Assembly: GCF_024585265.1 (NCBI RefSeq)
Contig: NZ_CP036533.1
Coordinates: forward strand, 5,341,001-5,405,000
Reading direction: 5' to 3'
Length of the DNA: 64,000 bases
Source of the DNA: Bradyrhizobium sp. WBAH42
Lineage (GTDB): Bacteria > Pseudomonadota > Alphaproteobacteria > Rhizobiales > Xanthobacteraceae
Position 1 is the first letter of the stretch. The number at the start of each line of letters is the position of its first letter. The notes beneath the pieces were generated by a model that saw only the letters and a list, made by a program, of their open reading frames with translations, had not been told where the DNA came from and did no database searches. Both the position numbers and the translations under genes were made by a program. Shown here in pieces: positions 9,847 through 18,461 of the stretch.

Positions 9847-10375
9847 GTCGTTTCCTCGTTTCTCAACCTGCGCGACTTGGAACGCGCGCTGAGGTCATGC
9901 TAGCGCATTTTTGGGCCATGGGGAGACCCGTTCGTGGCACGGCAGTGGCAAAGGCAATGCACACCATTGATTGAGCTGCCGGGCGGACAAAACACCAGAC
10001 CGGGGTCAACCCGGCCACGCCGAAATAATTCGCTTTACGCGAATTCGGAATTATCGCATGTTGGGGCCACCCCAATCCGGGCCGAGGGGCGCATCGCGAT
10101 CGTCACGAACGCGGGATGGGAGGCGGTGGACGCAGGCAGCGTCGCGCGCTGGCGGTTTGCAGGGCGGGTCACTCCGTGAGCAGGCGATGCACGCACACGA
10201 CGGGCGCAGTCTGCGTACGGCAAAATCGTGTGGTCCTGGCGCCCGGGGTCTGTGCGCCAAGGTTTGCGGTGACGTTGCGGCCCGACCGGGCTCGCACCGT
10301 CAGTCATCCGCAAGGCGACGGGGGCAATAGTGCATCGCTCCCCGGGGAGAGCACGACATAAGCCGTCAACCCACT

Positions 10376-10489
10376 GCGCAGGGAAGGCCGGATGTTTGGC
10401 TTCACCTGTATGCCGCTGTGCAGCTTTTTCAAGCACACGCTTCGCACAGTGGACCGCGGGTGCCAGCCGGCACCCGGCCTTCCCTGCGC
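10376..10489. repeat. Intergenic inverted repeat, GCGCAGGGAAGGCCGG arms
   Basis: The 16-base arm GCGCAGGGAAGGCCGG (10376-10391) has an exact inverse copy at 10474-10489. The element looks like one of the dispersed palindromic families of Bradyrhizobium genomes, which often give rise to spurious annotated hypothetical proteins. No transposase is nearby. Confidence 0.75.
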
Positions 10490-10604
10490 CCTCGGCACTC
10501 TTGAGGGTGGTGAATGAACAAAGCTCGGGCGGAATCTGCCGCGAGGATGCGAGCCTGTGTCCGGTATAAAGACGATTTTGAGTTCGATGCAGGCCCCTCC
10601 TCTC

Positions 10605-10691
10605 CGTCATTGCGAGCGTAGCGAAGCAATCCAGACTCATTACGCGGAAAGACTCTGGATTGCTTCGTCGCAAGAGCTCCTCGCAATGACG
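10605..10691. repeat. Intergenic inverted repeat, CGTCATTGCGAGC family
   Basis: CGTCATTGCGAGCG...GAAGCAATCCAG (from 10605) is mirrored by CTGGATTGCTTCG...CTCGCAATGACG (to 10691). The ends are of the CGTCAT/ATGACG type, like the repeat at 41700-41785. This architecture (about 90 bp, two nested stems) is a recurrent extragenic palindrome in rhizobial genomes. Confidence 0.85.
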
Positions 10692-10713
10692 ATGAGAGAG
10701 CGGGCCCCTTTAC

Positions 10714-11481
10714 CTACTCCCCCAATGTCGCCTCCACGAACCCGCGCGGATCCTCGCAGAACTCGCGCATGAGCCGGTAGTGATCGGTCTGCTCCACCGT
10801 AACAGGCTCCAGCCCGTACTTCCCGAGCCGCAGCAGCTGCGCGTTGGGATAGGCCATCAGCATCGGCGAATGGGTCGCCATGATGATTTGGCATATGCTG
10901 GACTCGTCCATGCGTCGCAGCAACTTGAGGAATTCGATCTGGCGCGCCGGCGACAGGGCCGATTCCGGCTCGTCGAATATGAAGATGCCCTGGCGCTGGC
11001 ACCGCTCCTCGAAGAAGCGCAGGAAGCCCTCACCATGGGAGTGGGACAGGAAGTCCGGGCCGACCTGACCGGCGTCGCGTGCGGCCTTGTCGAGATACCG
11101 CGCAACCGAGAAAAAGCTTTCGGCGCGGAAGAACCAGCCATTGGTGATCTTCGGCAGCCAGCTCGCGCGCAACGCGCTGGAAAGCTGTCCCCCCATCTTC
11201 TCCCGCGCTTCGGTGTGGTCGACAGGCATGTACCCCTTCCCACCACCGGCGTCGTCATAGCCGGCGAGCGCCGCGATCCCCTCGAGAATCGTCGATTTGC
11301 CGGTGCCATTCTCTCCCACGATGATCGTGATGGGCGCGTCGAAATTGAGCTCGAAATCATCCGGAAAGATCGGCAGGCAAAACGGATAGACCTCTCGATC
11401 GTGCACGCGCGAGAAGTCGAGCCAAACCCGCTTCAGATATGGCGCCGGCAGGTTGACCGTTCGACTGCCCCTTCGGCTCAT
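10714..11481 (-). CDS. AAA family ATPase (ABC-like predicted ATPase)
   Basis: A 255-residue stand-alone ATPase. Walker A is GENGTGKST (56-64), followed by a Q-loop-type region and an ABC-signature-like SHSHGEGF (147-154). Walker B with the catalytic acid is IFIFDEPESALS (about 166-177), and the switch histidine is in ATHSPML (H204). This is the AAA_21/AAA_23 fold of RecF/SMC-like and OLD-like ATPases, without a nuclease domain. Start 11481 is chosen because the extra residues of the frame from 11574 are not family-like. It stands alone between repeats and has no toxin or nuclease partner visible, so its role is unknown. Confidence 0.8.
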   Translation of the reverse strand: MSRRGSRTVNLPAPYLKRVWLDFSRVHDREVYPFCLPIFPDDFELNFDAPITIIVGENGTGKSTILEGIAALAGYDDAGGGKGYMPVDHTEAREKMGGQLSSALRASWLPKITNGWFFRAESFFSVARYLDKAARDAGQVGPDFLSHSHGEGFLRFFEERCQRQGIFIFDEPESALSPARQIEFLKLLRRMDESSICQIIMATHSPMLMAYPNAQLLRLGKYGLEPVTVEQTDHYRLMREFCEDPRGFVEATLGE

Positions 11482-11751
11482 GCCCAGCTGCCCCCATTCC
11501 GATCCATTCACGCAATCGGAACATACCAGGAACACAACCCTCGCGAAAGCTGCATTTGAGACACGTTCAGACACAAATAGAAATACAAGCGCCTTGCGAA
11601 ACTACGATAAGGCCTACCACTTAAAGCTGTGTCACGGAATCCGCTCGGGACCACAGCTTGAGACAGTTTGCTGACATGAGGCCAGCACCTACCTCGCGAC
11701 CCCGCAATGATTGACGGAGGTCCGGGACCGCCAAGCCGCGAGGAATGCGCG

Positions 11752-13815
11752 ATGGTATCAACGTATTTCAGCTACAATTACATTTCGCGCCATCTCAAGC
11801 AGTCCCTGACGCGGGTCGAACAGCAGCCCGACGTCTCGCGAGAGGCCGCCCATTACAAAGCCAACATCGGCAAGGTGAAGACGGTCGACGATCTCATGAA
11901 GGATTATCGCCTGTACCACTTTGCCATGAAGGCATACGGCCTGGAAGACATGGCCTATGCCAAGGCGTTCATGAGAAAGGTCCTGGAGAGCGACCTCTCC
12001 GACGCCAACAGCTTCGTCAACAAGCTGGTCGACAAGCGCTACCGGGAGTTTGCCGCGGCATTCTCGTTCAACGGCAGCGCAACGCCTGTTGCGCAATCGG
12101 CGGACCAGACCGACGAGATGATCGGCCTGTACACGGCGACCAAGAAGAGCCAGGTCGACGCACTTGCCGACGACACCAATTATTACAGCGCCCAGATCGG
12201 CAACATCACCAGTGCTGACCAGCTCCTGAACAACGATCGTCTCCGCAACTACGTCTATTCGGCATTCGGGATCGATCAGAGCAAATGGCCGCGCGACACC
12301 ATAAGCCAGGTCCTGCGCAGCGATCCATCCGATCCAAACAGCTACGTCAACGCCACCTTCGCGTCCCAGTTGACCGGCCTGAACGCCCAGCTCGCTCAAG
12401 CCAAATCGGATGTGAGCGCCACCAATACAAAGATCGCCGACTACACGGCTCAACTCTCGCAACCAGGCGCTGACGTGACCCAGTTGAAGGTCCAGATCCT
12501 GATCGAAAAATATCACCTGGAGTCGTACACGAAGAGCATTTCCAGCCTCAATGACCAGATAGGCACGATCGGCGAATTTGTAGATTTGGCCGGCGCATTC
12601 GAGTTTGCGCCTGACGGGTCGCTTCCGGCGGGCGTGCCTGCGCAGACTGCTGCAAACGTCGCGCTCACCGCAAAGCGGTTCGACGACAGCAAGTCCGCCG
12701 TCTATGCGGCGGCGAGCCCGCTGAACGAAGCCTTTGCAATCAGGCAGTTCAGAACGGCTGTCCTCACCGTCGATTCGCTCGAGGCGTTCATATCGAAGCC
12801 GGACGTGTACAATTTCGCGCTGGGTGCCGTTGGCCTCGATCCCAAGGACGTCTCGCAGGCCACCATCAAGGCCGTTCTCGAAAGCGATCTCAGCAACCCC
12901 AAGAGCTTCGTCTATACCCTCAAGGACGATCGCTACGTTCAGCTCGCGCGTGCCTTCAACTTCGACGCAAAGGGCAATCTGACCACACCGCTGGTAGCCC
13001 AGGACCCGAGCGAGGTCCTGCAGATTGCGAAGGACTATGTCACCGCAATGATCAAGCAGGCAAGCCCTCAGGAGCAAGCTGCGGTTCGGGCACAAGCCGC
13101 GAAAGACGCGACATCCTATCGGGAAGCCGTCGCAGACATCGACAGCGTTTCCGACCTGCTTGCGAACCGGAAGATGGTCGATTTCATTCTCGTCGCCAAG
13201 GGTTTGGACCCCAAGAAGGTCAGCACCGACCATCTGAAGGAGATCTTCGCGTCAGATCTGAACGATCCCAAGAGCTTCGCGAACACGGAGAGCGATCCGC
13301 GCTTTGCTGAAATCGCGGCCTCGTTCAATTTCGACAGCAAGGGCAACGTCGCGCGCTTGTCGCTGATGGGTCCTCAGAAGCAAGATCAATTCCGCGAAAC
13401 CCAGGCCAGCTATATCAGGCAAAGCCTGGAGCAGCAGCAAGGCGACACGAACCCCGGCGTCCGCCTTGCCCTCTATTTCCAGCGCAAGGCGGGGGAAATC
13501 ACGTCCGCATACGACATCCTTGCCGACAAGGCGCTGTCGGAGGTGTTCAGGACCACGTTCAACCTGCCTGATTCGATGGCTGCGATGCCGATCGATCAGC
13601 AAGCCAAGTTCGTGGACCGCTTCATGAAGATCAAGGATCTGTCCGATCCCGCGAAGGTTGAAAAGCTGCTGGGCCGTTTCTCCGCCATGTATGACGTCAA
13701 GAACAGCCAGAGCACCGGTCAGGCTCAATCCCCCTTGCTCGACCTCTTCCAGGGATCGAGCTCAGGGATAAGCCAATCGACGTTCCTGGCCATTGCCAAG
13801 CTGCGCGCTCATTGA
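11752..13815 (+). CDS. DUF1217 multi-repeat protein (flagellum-associated family)
   Basis: A 687-residue protein built of about five copies of the DUF1217 repeat. Each copy reads roughly: helix, 'D-x-L', 'YxFAxxAxGL', 'KVLESDLSDPxSFVN', 'DxRYxxxAxxFNFD' (conserved cores near residues 30-105, 145-205, 325-420, 465-540 and 580-650). A coiled-coil-like Ala/Gln-rich insert lies between copies 2 and 3. Proteins with DUF1217 are found in rhizobial flagellar regions, but no flagellar gene is in this window. ATG 11752 follows AGGAA; the frame from 11707 has no better signal. No signal peptide. Function not established. Confidence 0.82.
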   Translation: MVSTYFSYNYISRHLKQSLTRVEQQPDVSREAAHYKANIGKVKTVDDLMKDYRLYHFAMKAYGLEDMAYAKAFMRKVLESDLSDANSFVNKLVDKRYREFAAAFSFNGSATPVAQSADQTDEMIGLYTATKKSQVDALADDTNYYSAQIGNITSADQLLNNDRLRNYVYSAFGIDQSKWPRDTISQVLRSDPSDPNSYVNATFASQLTGLNAQLAQAKSDVSATNTKIADYTAQLSQPGADVTQLKVQILIEKYHLESYTKSISSLNDQIGTIGEFVDLAGAFEFAPDGSLPAGVPAQTAANVALTAKRFDDSKSAVYAAASPLNEAFAIRQFRTAVLTVDSLEAFISKPDVYNFALGAVGLDPKDVSQATIKAVLESDLSNPKSFVYTLKDDRYVQLARAFNFDAKGNLTTPLVAQDPSEVLQIAKDYVTAMIKQASPQEQAAVRAQAAKDATSYREAVADIDSVSDLLANRKMVDFILVAKGLDPKKVSTDHLKEIFASDLNDPKSFANTESDPRFAEIAASFNFDSKGNVARLSLMGPQKQDQFRETQASYIRQSLEQQQGDTNPGVRLALYFQRKAGEITSAYDILADKALSEVFRTTFNLPDSMAAMPIDQQAKFVDRFMKIKDLSDPAKVEKLLGRFSAMYDVKNSQSTGQAQSPLLDLFQGSSSGISQSTFLAIAKLRAH

Positions 13816-13828
13816 GCGCTCGCCGCGA

Positions 13829-14689
13829 CTAGCCCAGCACCTCCAGCACCAGCTCCATCGTCATCAGCACGGGATTGTCGCCACGGATCAGACGGCCCTC
13901 CGCAACGCCGCCAGTGTAGTCGATCAGCGCGACATCGAGCGCAACTTCCAGCGCGCCGGACGTGCTGGGCGCGATTGTCCCTGCTGTGATCGCCAGCTCC
14001 GTCGCAAACGGCTCGGTCACGCCGCCATGGGTGAAGCGCGCGCCGATGGTCGAGCCGACGCCGCCATGAATCTTCGCGCGGGCAATGCCGTGCGCGCGGC
14101 AGAATTCTTCGAGGCAGCCCGCAAAATCCTGGTTCGGGCGCAGGCGGAGCGCGAAGGCGCGGCTCGTCGTCTGCGCGCCGGTGCGCGCGGCCGCGACCGG
14201 TCCGAACAGCTTGAAATTGGTCTCGGGATCGGGCTCGGCAGTGAATATCGCACCGTCGAGACCGAAGGCCTCGACCTCGAACGGCTCGGCAACGACGGTC
14301 TCGTCCGGCAGCATGTGGCCCCCGCTCGTCTTGCCGTCGGCCTCGGTCCACAGGCCGTGGCAATGAAAGAACGGCGCACCGTCGCGCGTGCCGAGCGTCA
14401 TGCTGCCGAGCCTTGGGCGCGTCGCGCCGTCAGGCCGGAACGTGTCGCTGTAGAACGCCGCGTTCTCGTCGGTCTTCGACAGCGCCGGCATGACATAGGC
14501 GAACGGCCCCAGCGCGCCGCGGCGAAAATTCAGCACGCCGCCGGCAAAGCCCTCCGCGGCAAAGCCGCGCCGCGCGGCCTCCAGCAGCGGCAGACCGGCT
14601 TCAAGCGTGAAGGAAAAGGCGCGCCCCCTCGCCTCCACCCATTGGATGCGTTCGGAAGGCGGCGGGCCCGGCTGCTTGATGCTCCGCAT
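13829..14689 (-). CDS. PCC/DUF296-domain protein
   Basis: A 286-residue protein with a PCC (DUF296) fold duplicated in tandem. The first half contains GGVLNF and FAYVMPALS; the second contains KIHGGVGSTIGARF and ends in LIRGDNPVLMTMELVLEVLG. The domain is related to plant AT-hook PPC domains and to bacterial trimeric DUF296 proteins of unknown activity. It starts 9 bases after the acyl-CoA ligase stop on the same strand, so the two are almost certainly one operon, suggesting a role around the same acyl-CoA substrate. Biochemical function unknown. Confidence 0.75.
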   Translation of the reverse strand: MRSIKQPGPPPSERIQWVEARGRAFSFTLEAGLPLLEAARRGFAAEGFAGGVLNFRRGALGPFAYVMPALSKTDENAAFYSDTFRPDGATRPRLGSMTLGTRDGAPFFHCHGLWTEADGKTSGGHMLPDETVVAEPFEVEAFGLDGAIFTAEPDPETNFKLFGPVAAARTGAQTTSRAFALRLRPNQDFAGCLEEFCRAHGIARAKIHGGVGSTIGARFTHGGVTEPFATELAITAGTIAPSTSGALEVALDVALIDYTGGVAEGRLIRGDNPVLMTMELVLEVLG

Positions 14690-14698
14690 CCGGTGCGC

Positions 14699-16303
14699 TC
14701 AGCCCGTCTTCTTGTCGAGGTCGAGCAGCCCGCGCGCCTCGAGCTCGTCGCGCACCATGCGCTTCGGCACCTTGCCGTAGCCGGATTTCGGCAGCGCATC
14801 CCAGAAGAAGAAGCGCTTCGGCATCTTGTAGCGCGGCACCTTCGGCGACAGGAATGCCGCCATCTCCGCTTCGCTCACCGCCTTCGCGCCTTCGCGGGCG
14901 ACGCAGACGGCAACGCCGACCTCGCCCCAGGTCGCGTCGGGCACGCCGAGCACGGCGACCTCGCCGATCCCAGGATGGGTCAGGATCTTCTCCTCGATCT
15001 CGCGCGGATAGATATTGGAGCCGCCGGAGATGTACATGTCGGAGGCACGTCCCGTGATGTACACAAAACCCTCCTCGTCCATGTGGCCGAGGTCGCCGGT
15101 GCGGAACCAGCCGTTGCGGAACCCCTTCGCATTGGCTTCGGGGTTGTCGTAATAGCCGGCGAACACCGCAGGCCCGATCACGCAGATCTCGCCGCTCTGG
15201 TTGGCCTTGAGCTCGCGGCCCTCGTCGTCCTGAATCGAGACCTGCATGCCGGTGCGCTCGAAGCCGCAGGTGCCGATCTTGGCGTGCGGGCCGTCCTCCG
15301 GATCGTGCAACGCCGCCGGCAGCACGGTGATGTTGCCGGTGACTTCGCCAAGGCCGAAATACTGCACGATGACCTTGCCGAGCTTCTTCAGCGCCGCCTT
15401 CTGGTCCTCGCGATACATCGGCGCGCCCGCATAGATGACGTAGCGCAGCGAGGAACGGTCGTATTTGTCGGCGGCGGGATGCTCGACCATCATCTTCAGG
15501 ATGGTGGGCACGGTGAAGAGATTGCTGACACGATGCGCCTCGATCAGGCGGAACGCCTCGTTGATGTCGAATTTCTCGGTCGGCAGCAGCACAGTGCGCG
15601 CGCCGCGCGCGGTCTGCATCAATTGGTGCACGCCGGCGCCGTGCGACAACGGCGCCACCACCAGCGAGGCATCCTGCTCGGTCGTCCCGGGCGTCAGATC
15701 GGCGAGGTGATTGGTGACGACGAAGCCCATCTGGCCGTGGGTCAGCACCGCCGCCTTGGAGCGTCCGGTGGTGCCGGAGGTGAAAAAGAACCAGCAGGGA
15801 TCGTCGTGCTCGACCGCGACATTCGCGACGTTCGCGCCGGCCTGCGAGGCGATGGCATCGGCGACCGAGCGCTCGCCGAACGCGGCCTTGCCGTCGATGC
15901 TCCAGGTGAATTCGATTGCGCCGCCCTTCACGGCCGCGGCGTGCTCGGGGAAATCGACGTGACACAGAAACGCCTTTGCGCCGGAGGCTTGCGCGAGATA
16001 ACTGACCTCATCCGGCATCAGGCGGAAATTGGTGGGCACCCAGACCGCACCGAGCCGGAACGCGGCGAACATCGAAAAGAACATCTCGTCGCCATTCTTG
16101 GAATGGACGAGGATGCGGTCCCCCTTGGCAATGCCTCGCGCGGCGAGCGCCGTGGCCAGGGCCGAGACCTGCGCATCGATCTCGCGCCAGGTCCAGGATT
16201 TTTCACCCCAGACGAAACCAGGACGCGCACCATGCCGCCGCGCATTCTGGGTCAGCATATAGGCGAGATTCATGACGCGGCGGGACATGCGCAGGGGCTG
16301 CAT
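14699..16303 (-). CDS. Acyl-CoA synthetase (AMP-forming ligase)
   Basis: A 534-residue member of the ANL superfamily that activates a carboxylic acid as acyl-AMP and transfers it to CoA. Visible motifs are the phosphate loop TSGTTGRSK, the adenine-binding YAGAPM, GLGEVTG, the hinge GDLGHMDEEGF...GR, and the C-terminal catalytic lysine in SGYGKVPK. The chain-length preference cannot be read. GAGGAAG directly precedes the ATG at 16303. It is cotranscribed with the downstream PCC-domain gene. Confidence 0.92.
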   Translation of the reverse strand: MQPLRMSRRVMNLAYMLTQNARRHGARPGFVWGEKSWTWREIDAQVSALATALAARGIAKGDRILVHSKNGDEMFFSMFAAFRLGAVWVPTNFRLMPDEVSYLAQASGAKAFLCHVDFPEHAAAVKGGAIEFTWSIDGKAAFGERSVADAIASQAGANVANVAVEHDDPCWFFFTSGTTGRSKAAVLTHGQMGFVVTNHLADLTPGTTEQDASLVVAPLSHGAGVHQLMQTARGARTVLLPTEKFDINEAFRLIEAHRVSNLFTVPTILKMMVEHPAADKYDRSSLRYVIYAGAPMYREDQKAALKKLGKVIVQYFGLGEVTGNITVLPAALHDPEDGPHAKIGTCGFERTGMQVSIQDDEGRELKANQSGEICVIGPAVFAGYYDNPEANAKGFRNGWFRTGDLGHMDEEGFVYITGRASDMYISGGSNIYPREIEEKILTHPGIGEVAVLGVPDATWGEVGVAVCVAREGAKAVSEAEMAAFLSPKVPRYKMPKRFFFWDALPKSGYGKVPKRMVRDELEARGLLDLDKKTG

Positions 16304-16408
16304 CGGGCTTCCTCTTCGGCGACGGGCGGCACGCGAGCCGTCCGTTCATTGCAGCCCATTTATCGCCAACGCCGGCGGCCCTGCAAGGCCGGCGGCCGCG
16401 GACCTGCC

Positions 16409-16906
16409 CTACGGCTGCTTGAATGCAAATGGCGTCGCCGTGATGGTCCTGGTCTTCCAGCAGGCCTGCGCACCAAAGCCGCCGCAGAAGCTGCCATGCA
16501 GATCGAAGCGGATGGTGCGCGCGGCGCCGCGCTTTACCGGTGGGGCCATGACCTTGTAGCGGAGGACGTAGCCGTCGAACACCTCGCGCACGCTGCCGTC
16601 CGGCAGCGTCACCAGGATCTTCATGACGCAGCCGCCGGTTCCGCAATAGGTCGTCTCGCGATCGCCGCATTTAGTGTCCTGGAAATCGACGATGTAGTCC
16701 TCGCGACCATCGCCGGTCAGGTCGATCTTGCGCACGGTGTTGGGCGCGAAGGTCACCGCGCCACCCTCCTGGCTCTCGCATTCCTCATTGGCGTAGCGCA
16801 GCGCCTTCTGCACACCTGGCGGATAGTCGGCCGGATTGAACGGCTTTGCGTCGTCGGCGCGCGCAGCCGAGGCGAACAGAGCGAGCATGAGGATGAGATA
16901 GCGCAT
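16409..16906 (-). CDS. Secreted cysteine-rich hypothetical protein
   Basis: A 165-residue protein with a clear signal peptide (MRYLILMLALFASAARA). The mature part has about six cysteines that may form disulphides, and an IDLTGDGREDYIVDF segment resembling FG-GAP/VCBS calcium-loop repeats. ATG 16906 is chosen over 16930 because the signal peptide begins there. No catalytic motif. Not recognised as a named family; probably a periplasmic protein. Confidence 0.7.
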   Translation of the reverse strand: MRYLILMLALFASAARADDAKPFNPADYPPGVQKALRYANEECESQEGGAVTFAPNTVRKIDLTGDGREDYIVDFQDTKCGDRETTYCGTGGCVMKILVTLPDGSVREVFDGYVLRYKVMAPPVKRGAARTIRFDLHGSFCGGFGAQACWKTRTITATPFAFKQP

Positions 16907-17000
16907 GCGCGTTTGTCGCCAGCGCAGCAACTATCGTTCAGGGAATTTTAAACATGATCGGCGCAACGTTCATCGAATATCGCGTACAGAGTGCCCCATC

Positions 17001-17330
17001 ATGGTCAAAGCGCCCGCCCTCCTCCTGTTGTCGCTGGCGCTCGCCGGATGTGCCGCTTCTCCGCAAGCGCATCTTGCGTCCGATCCCGCCTTCAAGCCTG
17101 CGCGCTATGCCTGGGATGGCGCCGGCGAGGATCCCAATCGGCCGCGCGCCGCCTCACAGCCAACCCGGACTGCCGTCCGCTCCGAGCGCAACAGGGCGCA
17201 AGCCGAGGCGCAGGACGGCATCGAGGCCGAACAGGACGTAAGGGTCAACCGCTCCCTGGTCATCTGCCAGGGCTGCCTTCGCCCGCCGCCACAGGCCGAA
17301 GAGTCCAGGCTGGCCAAAGCGACCGATTGA
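17001..17330 (+). CDS. Small putative lipoprotein
   Basis: A 109-residue product with a lipoprotein signal, MVKAPALLLLSLALAGC, giving a lipobox LAGC with lipidated C17. The mature region is polar and low in hydrophobicity, and has a late CxxC pair (ICQGCLRP). The longer frame starting 16905 runs into the promoter region of the divergent gene and is rejected. No family recognised. A cell-envelope location is inferred from the lipobox. Confidence 0.65.
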   Translation: MVKAPALLLLSLALAGCAASPQAHLASDPAFKPARYAWDGAGEDPNRPRAASQPTRTAVRSERNRAQAEAQDGIEAEQDVRVNRSLVICQGCLRPPPQAEESRLAKATD

Positions 17331-17414
17331 ACCGAACGGCTTCGGATCGGAAACCGCCGGCCGGACCGCGCGTTACGATCTCGTGCGCGGGGCCGGCAGC
17401 TGCAAGGCAACGAT

Positions 17415-17690
17415 ATGAGTGACGTCATCAACAACAAGGCCCATCACCGCTACGAGCTCGAGGTGGAAGGTCACCTTGCGACCGAGCACTACAGGCTCGA
17501 CGGCGATGTCATCACCTTCGAGCATACCGACGTGCCGAAGGAGCTTGGCGGCAAGGGCATCGGCTCGAAACTGGTGCAAGGCGCGCTCGACCAGGTCCGG
17601 GCGAACGGATTGAAGCTGATCCCGCAATGCCCGTTCGTGAAGGCATGGATCGACAAGCACCCGGACTATGCGGATCTCGTGACACGGTGA
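17415..17690 (+). CDS. GNAT-like mini acetyltransferase (YjdJ type), paralogue A
   Basis: A 91-residue protein of the short Acetyltransf_CG/YjdJ branch of the GNAT fold. It has the acetyl-CoA-binding signature GGKGIGSKLV (compare Q/RxxGxG/A) followed by the helix and the PQCPFVKAWIDKHPDY tail typical of the family. These minimal GNATs bind CoA, but their substrates are mostly unknown. A paralogue of the same length lies at 18462-18737, on the same strand, beyond an opposite-strand membrane gene. Confidence 0.85.
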   Translation: MSDVINNKAHHRYELEVEGHLATEHYRLDGDVITFEHTDVPKELGGKGIGSKLVQGALDQVRANGLKLIPQCPFVKAWIDKHPDYADLVTR

Positions 17691-17694
17691 GTGC

Positions 17695-17726
17695 ACAGGC
17701 CCGCCGCCAGTGGCCGGCAGGCCTGT
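17695..17726. terminator. Possible bidirectional terminator
   Basis: ACAGGC (17695-17700) pairs with GCCTGT (17721-17726), with extra GC pairing inside (GCCG/CGGC). It lies between convergent genes. There is no strong T-run, so the assignment is tentative. Confidence 0.4.
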
Positions 17727-17741
17727 CGTTGACTTACGGCC

Positions 17742-18137
17742 CTATTGTCCGTGCTTGAGCAAGTCCTGGTCGTTCATATCCCAGTCCTGCCACAGCTGGA
17801 GAACGCCGAGCAGCACCACCACCGCACCAAGGCTCGTGTGATAGATGCGGAGGAAGCCCTCGCCGGAATAGCCGAGCGCGTATGGCGAGGCGATGAGCCA
17901 CAGTCCGACCAGGATTGTCGTCACCTCTTGCCAGCGCTGCAAAGCGACGTATTCGAGCTGGCTGATGCCAAACACGACCAGGCCGATCGCAACCGTGTTC
18001 AGGATCGCCGTCTGGTGACCGGCGATCGCCTGATCCTGGATCGGAAACCACGGCGAGGCCACGATCACCGCACCCAGCAGCATCCCGCACCAGTCTTCCC
18101 ACGTTCGATGAGTATTAAAGAAACCAGAGTCCGACAT
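17742..18137 (-). CDS. SPW-repeat membrane protein
   Basis: A 131-residue integral membrane protein with about four transmembrane segments. Two copies of the short SPW signature appear, as ASPWF near residue 28 and ASPYALGYSG near 83, each at the end of a hydrophobic stretch. An N-terminal HRTWEDW motif is typical of the family. Role unknown; members are often found with stress genes. It is convergent with the first mini-GNAT gene. Confidence 0.8.
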   Translation of the reverse strand: MSDSGFFNTHRTWEDWCGMLLGAVIVASPWFPIQDQAIAGHQTAILNTVAIGLVVFGISQLEYVALQRWQEVTTILVGLWLIASPYALGYSGEGFLRIYHTSLGAVVVLLGVLQLWQDWDMNDQDLLKHGQ

Positions 18138-18461
18138 CGTACCCTCCCTGCAAAAGAGGCATACGTCTGCGGCTGGCGATCATGACACTCCGAATGTCTA
18201 GCGACCCTGCCGGCCGCATTCGGGCGTATGTCCTTTCCAGGACGTGGGAACCGAAATGCGGCTTGCAAGAGCGGCATCAGGGATTTTTTTGCGGGGTCGC
18301 GGGACCGTGCTCGCGGCGCGCCAGGTCCATACTGCAATGCGGTGACGGCGGCGCGCATTTGCAGATATCTCCTCTGCGCCGATCTCCCTTGGTCTCATCT
18401 TGGCAAGGGCCGTGTCCGGCTCCTAGATCAGGAAGCAATCTGCAGCTTGGAAGGATCCCGC

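Larger units (their letters stand above)
9847..10713. other. Gene-free, repeat-rich intergenic region
   Basis: This 867-base stretch between two minus-strand genes carries no convincing gene. Open frames here (for example on the minus strand at 10035-10673) encode the kind of Arg/Pro/Ala-rich low-quality product usually generated by repeats. It contains two inverted repeats (10376-10489 and 10605-10691). Base composition in the middle differs from the flanking coding DNA. I see no tRNA or known RNA fold. Confidence 0.6.

Noticed and set aside
9847..10040. Possible tRNA gene in the gap
   Set aside because: No cloverleaf with T-loop GTTCRANNC-type core and a 7-bp acceptor stem could be traced.
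10035..10673. A 212-residue minus-strand open frame in the gap before the AAA ATPase
   Set aside because: It crosses two inverted repeats, has Arg/Pro/Ala-rich composition without domain features, and looks like the type of false gene created by dispersed repeats.
13793..16951. A 1052-residue plus-strand open frame
   Set aside because: Entirely antisense to the acyl-CoA ligase and PCC-domain genes. The high GC content removes stop codons in the shadow frame; no domain is recognisable.
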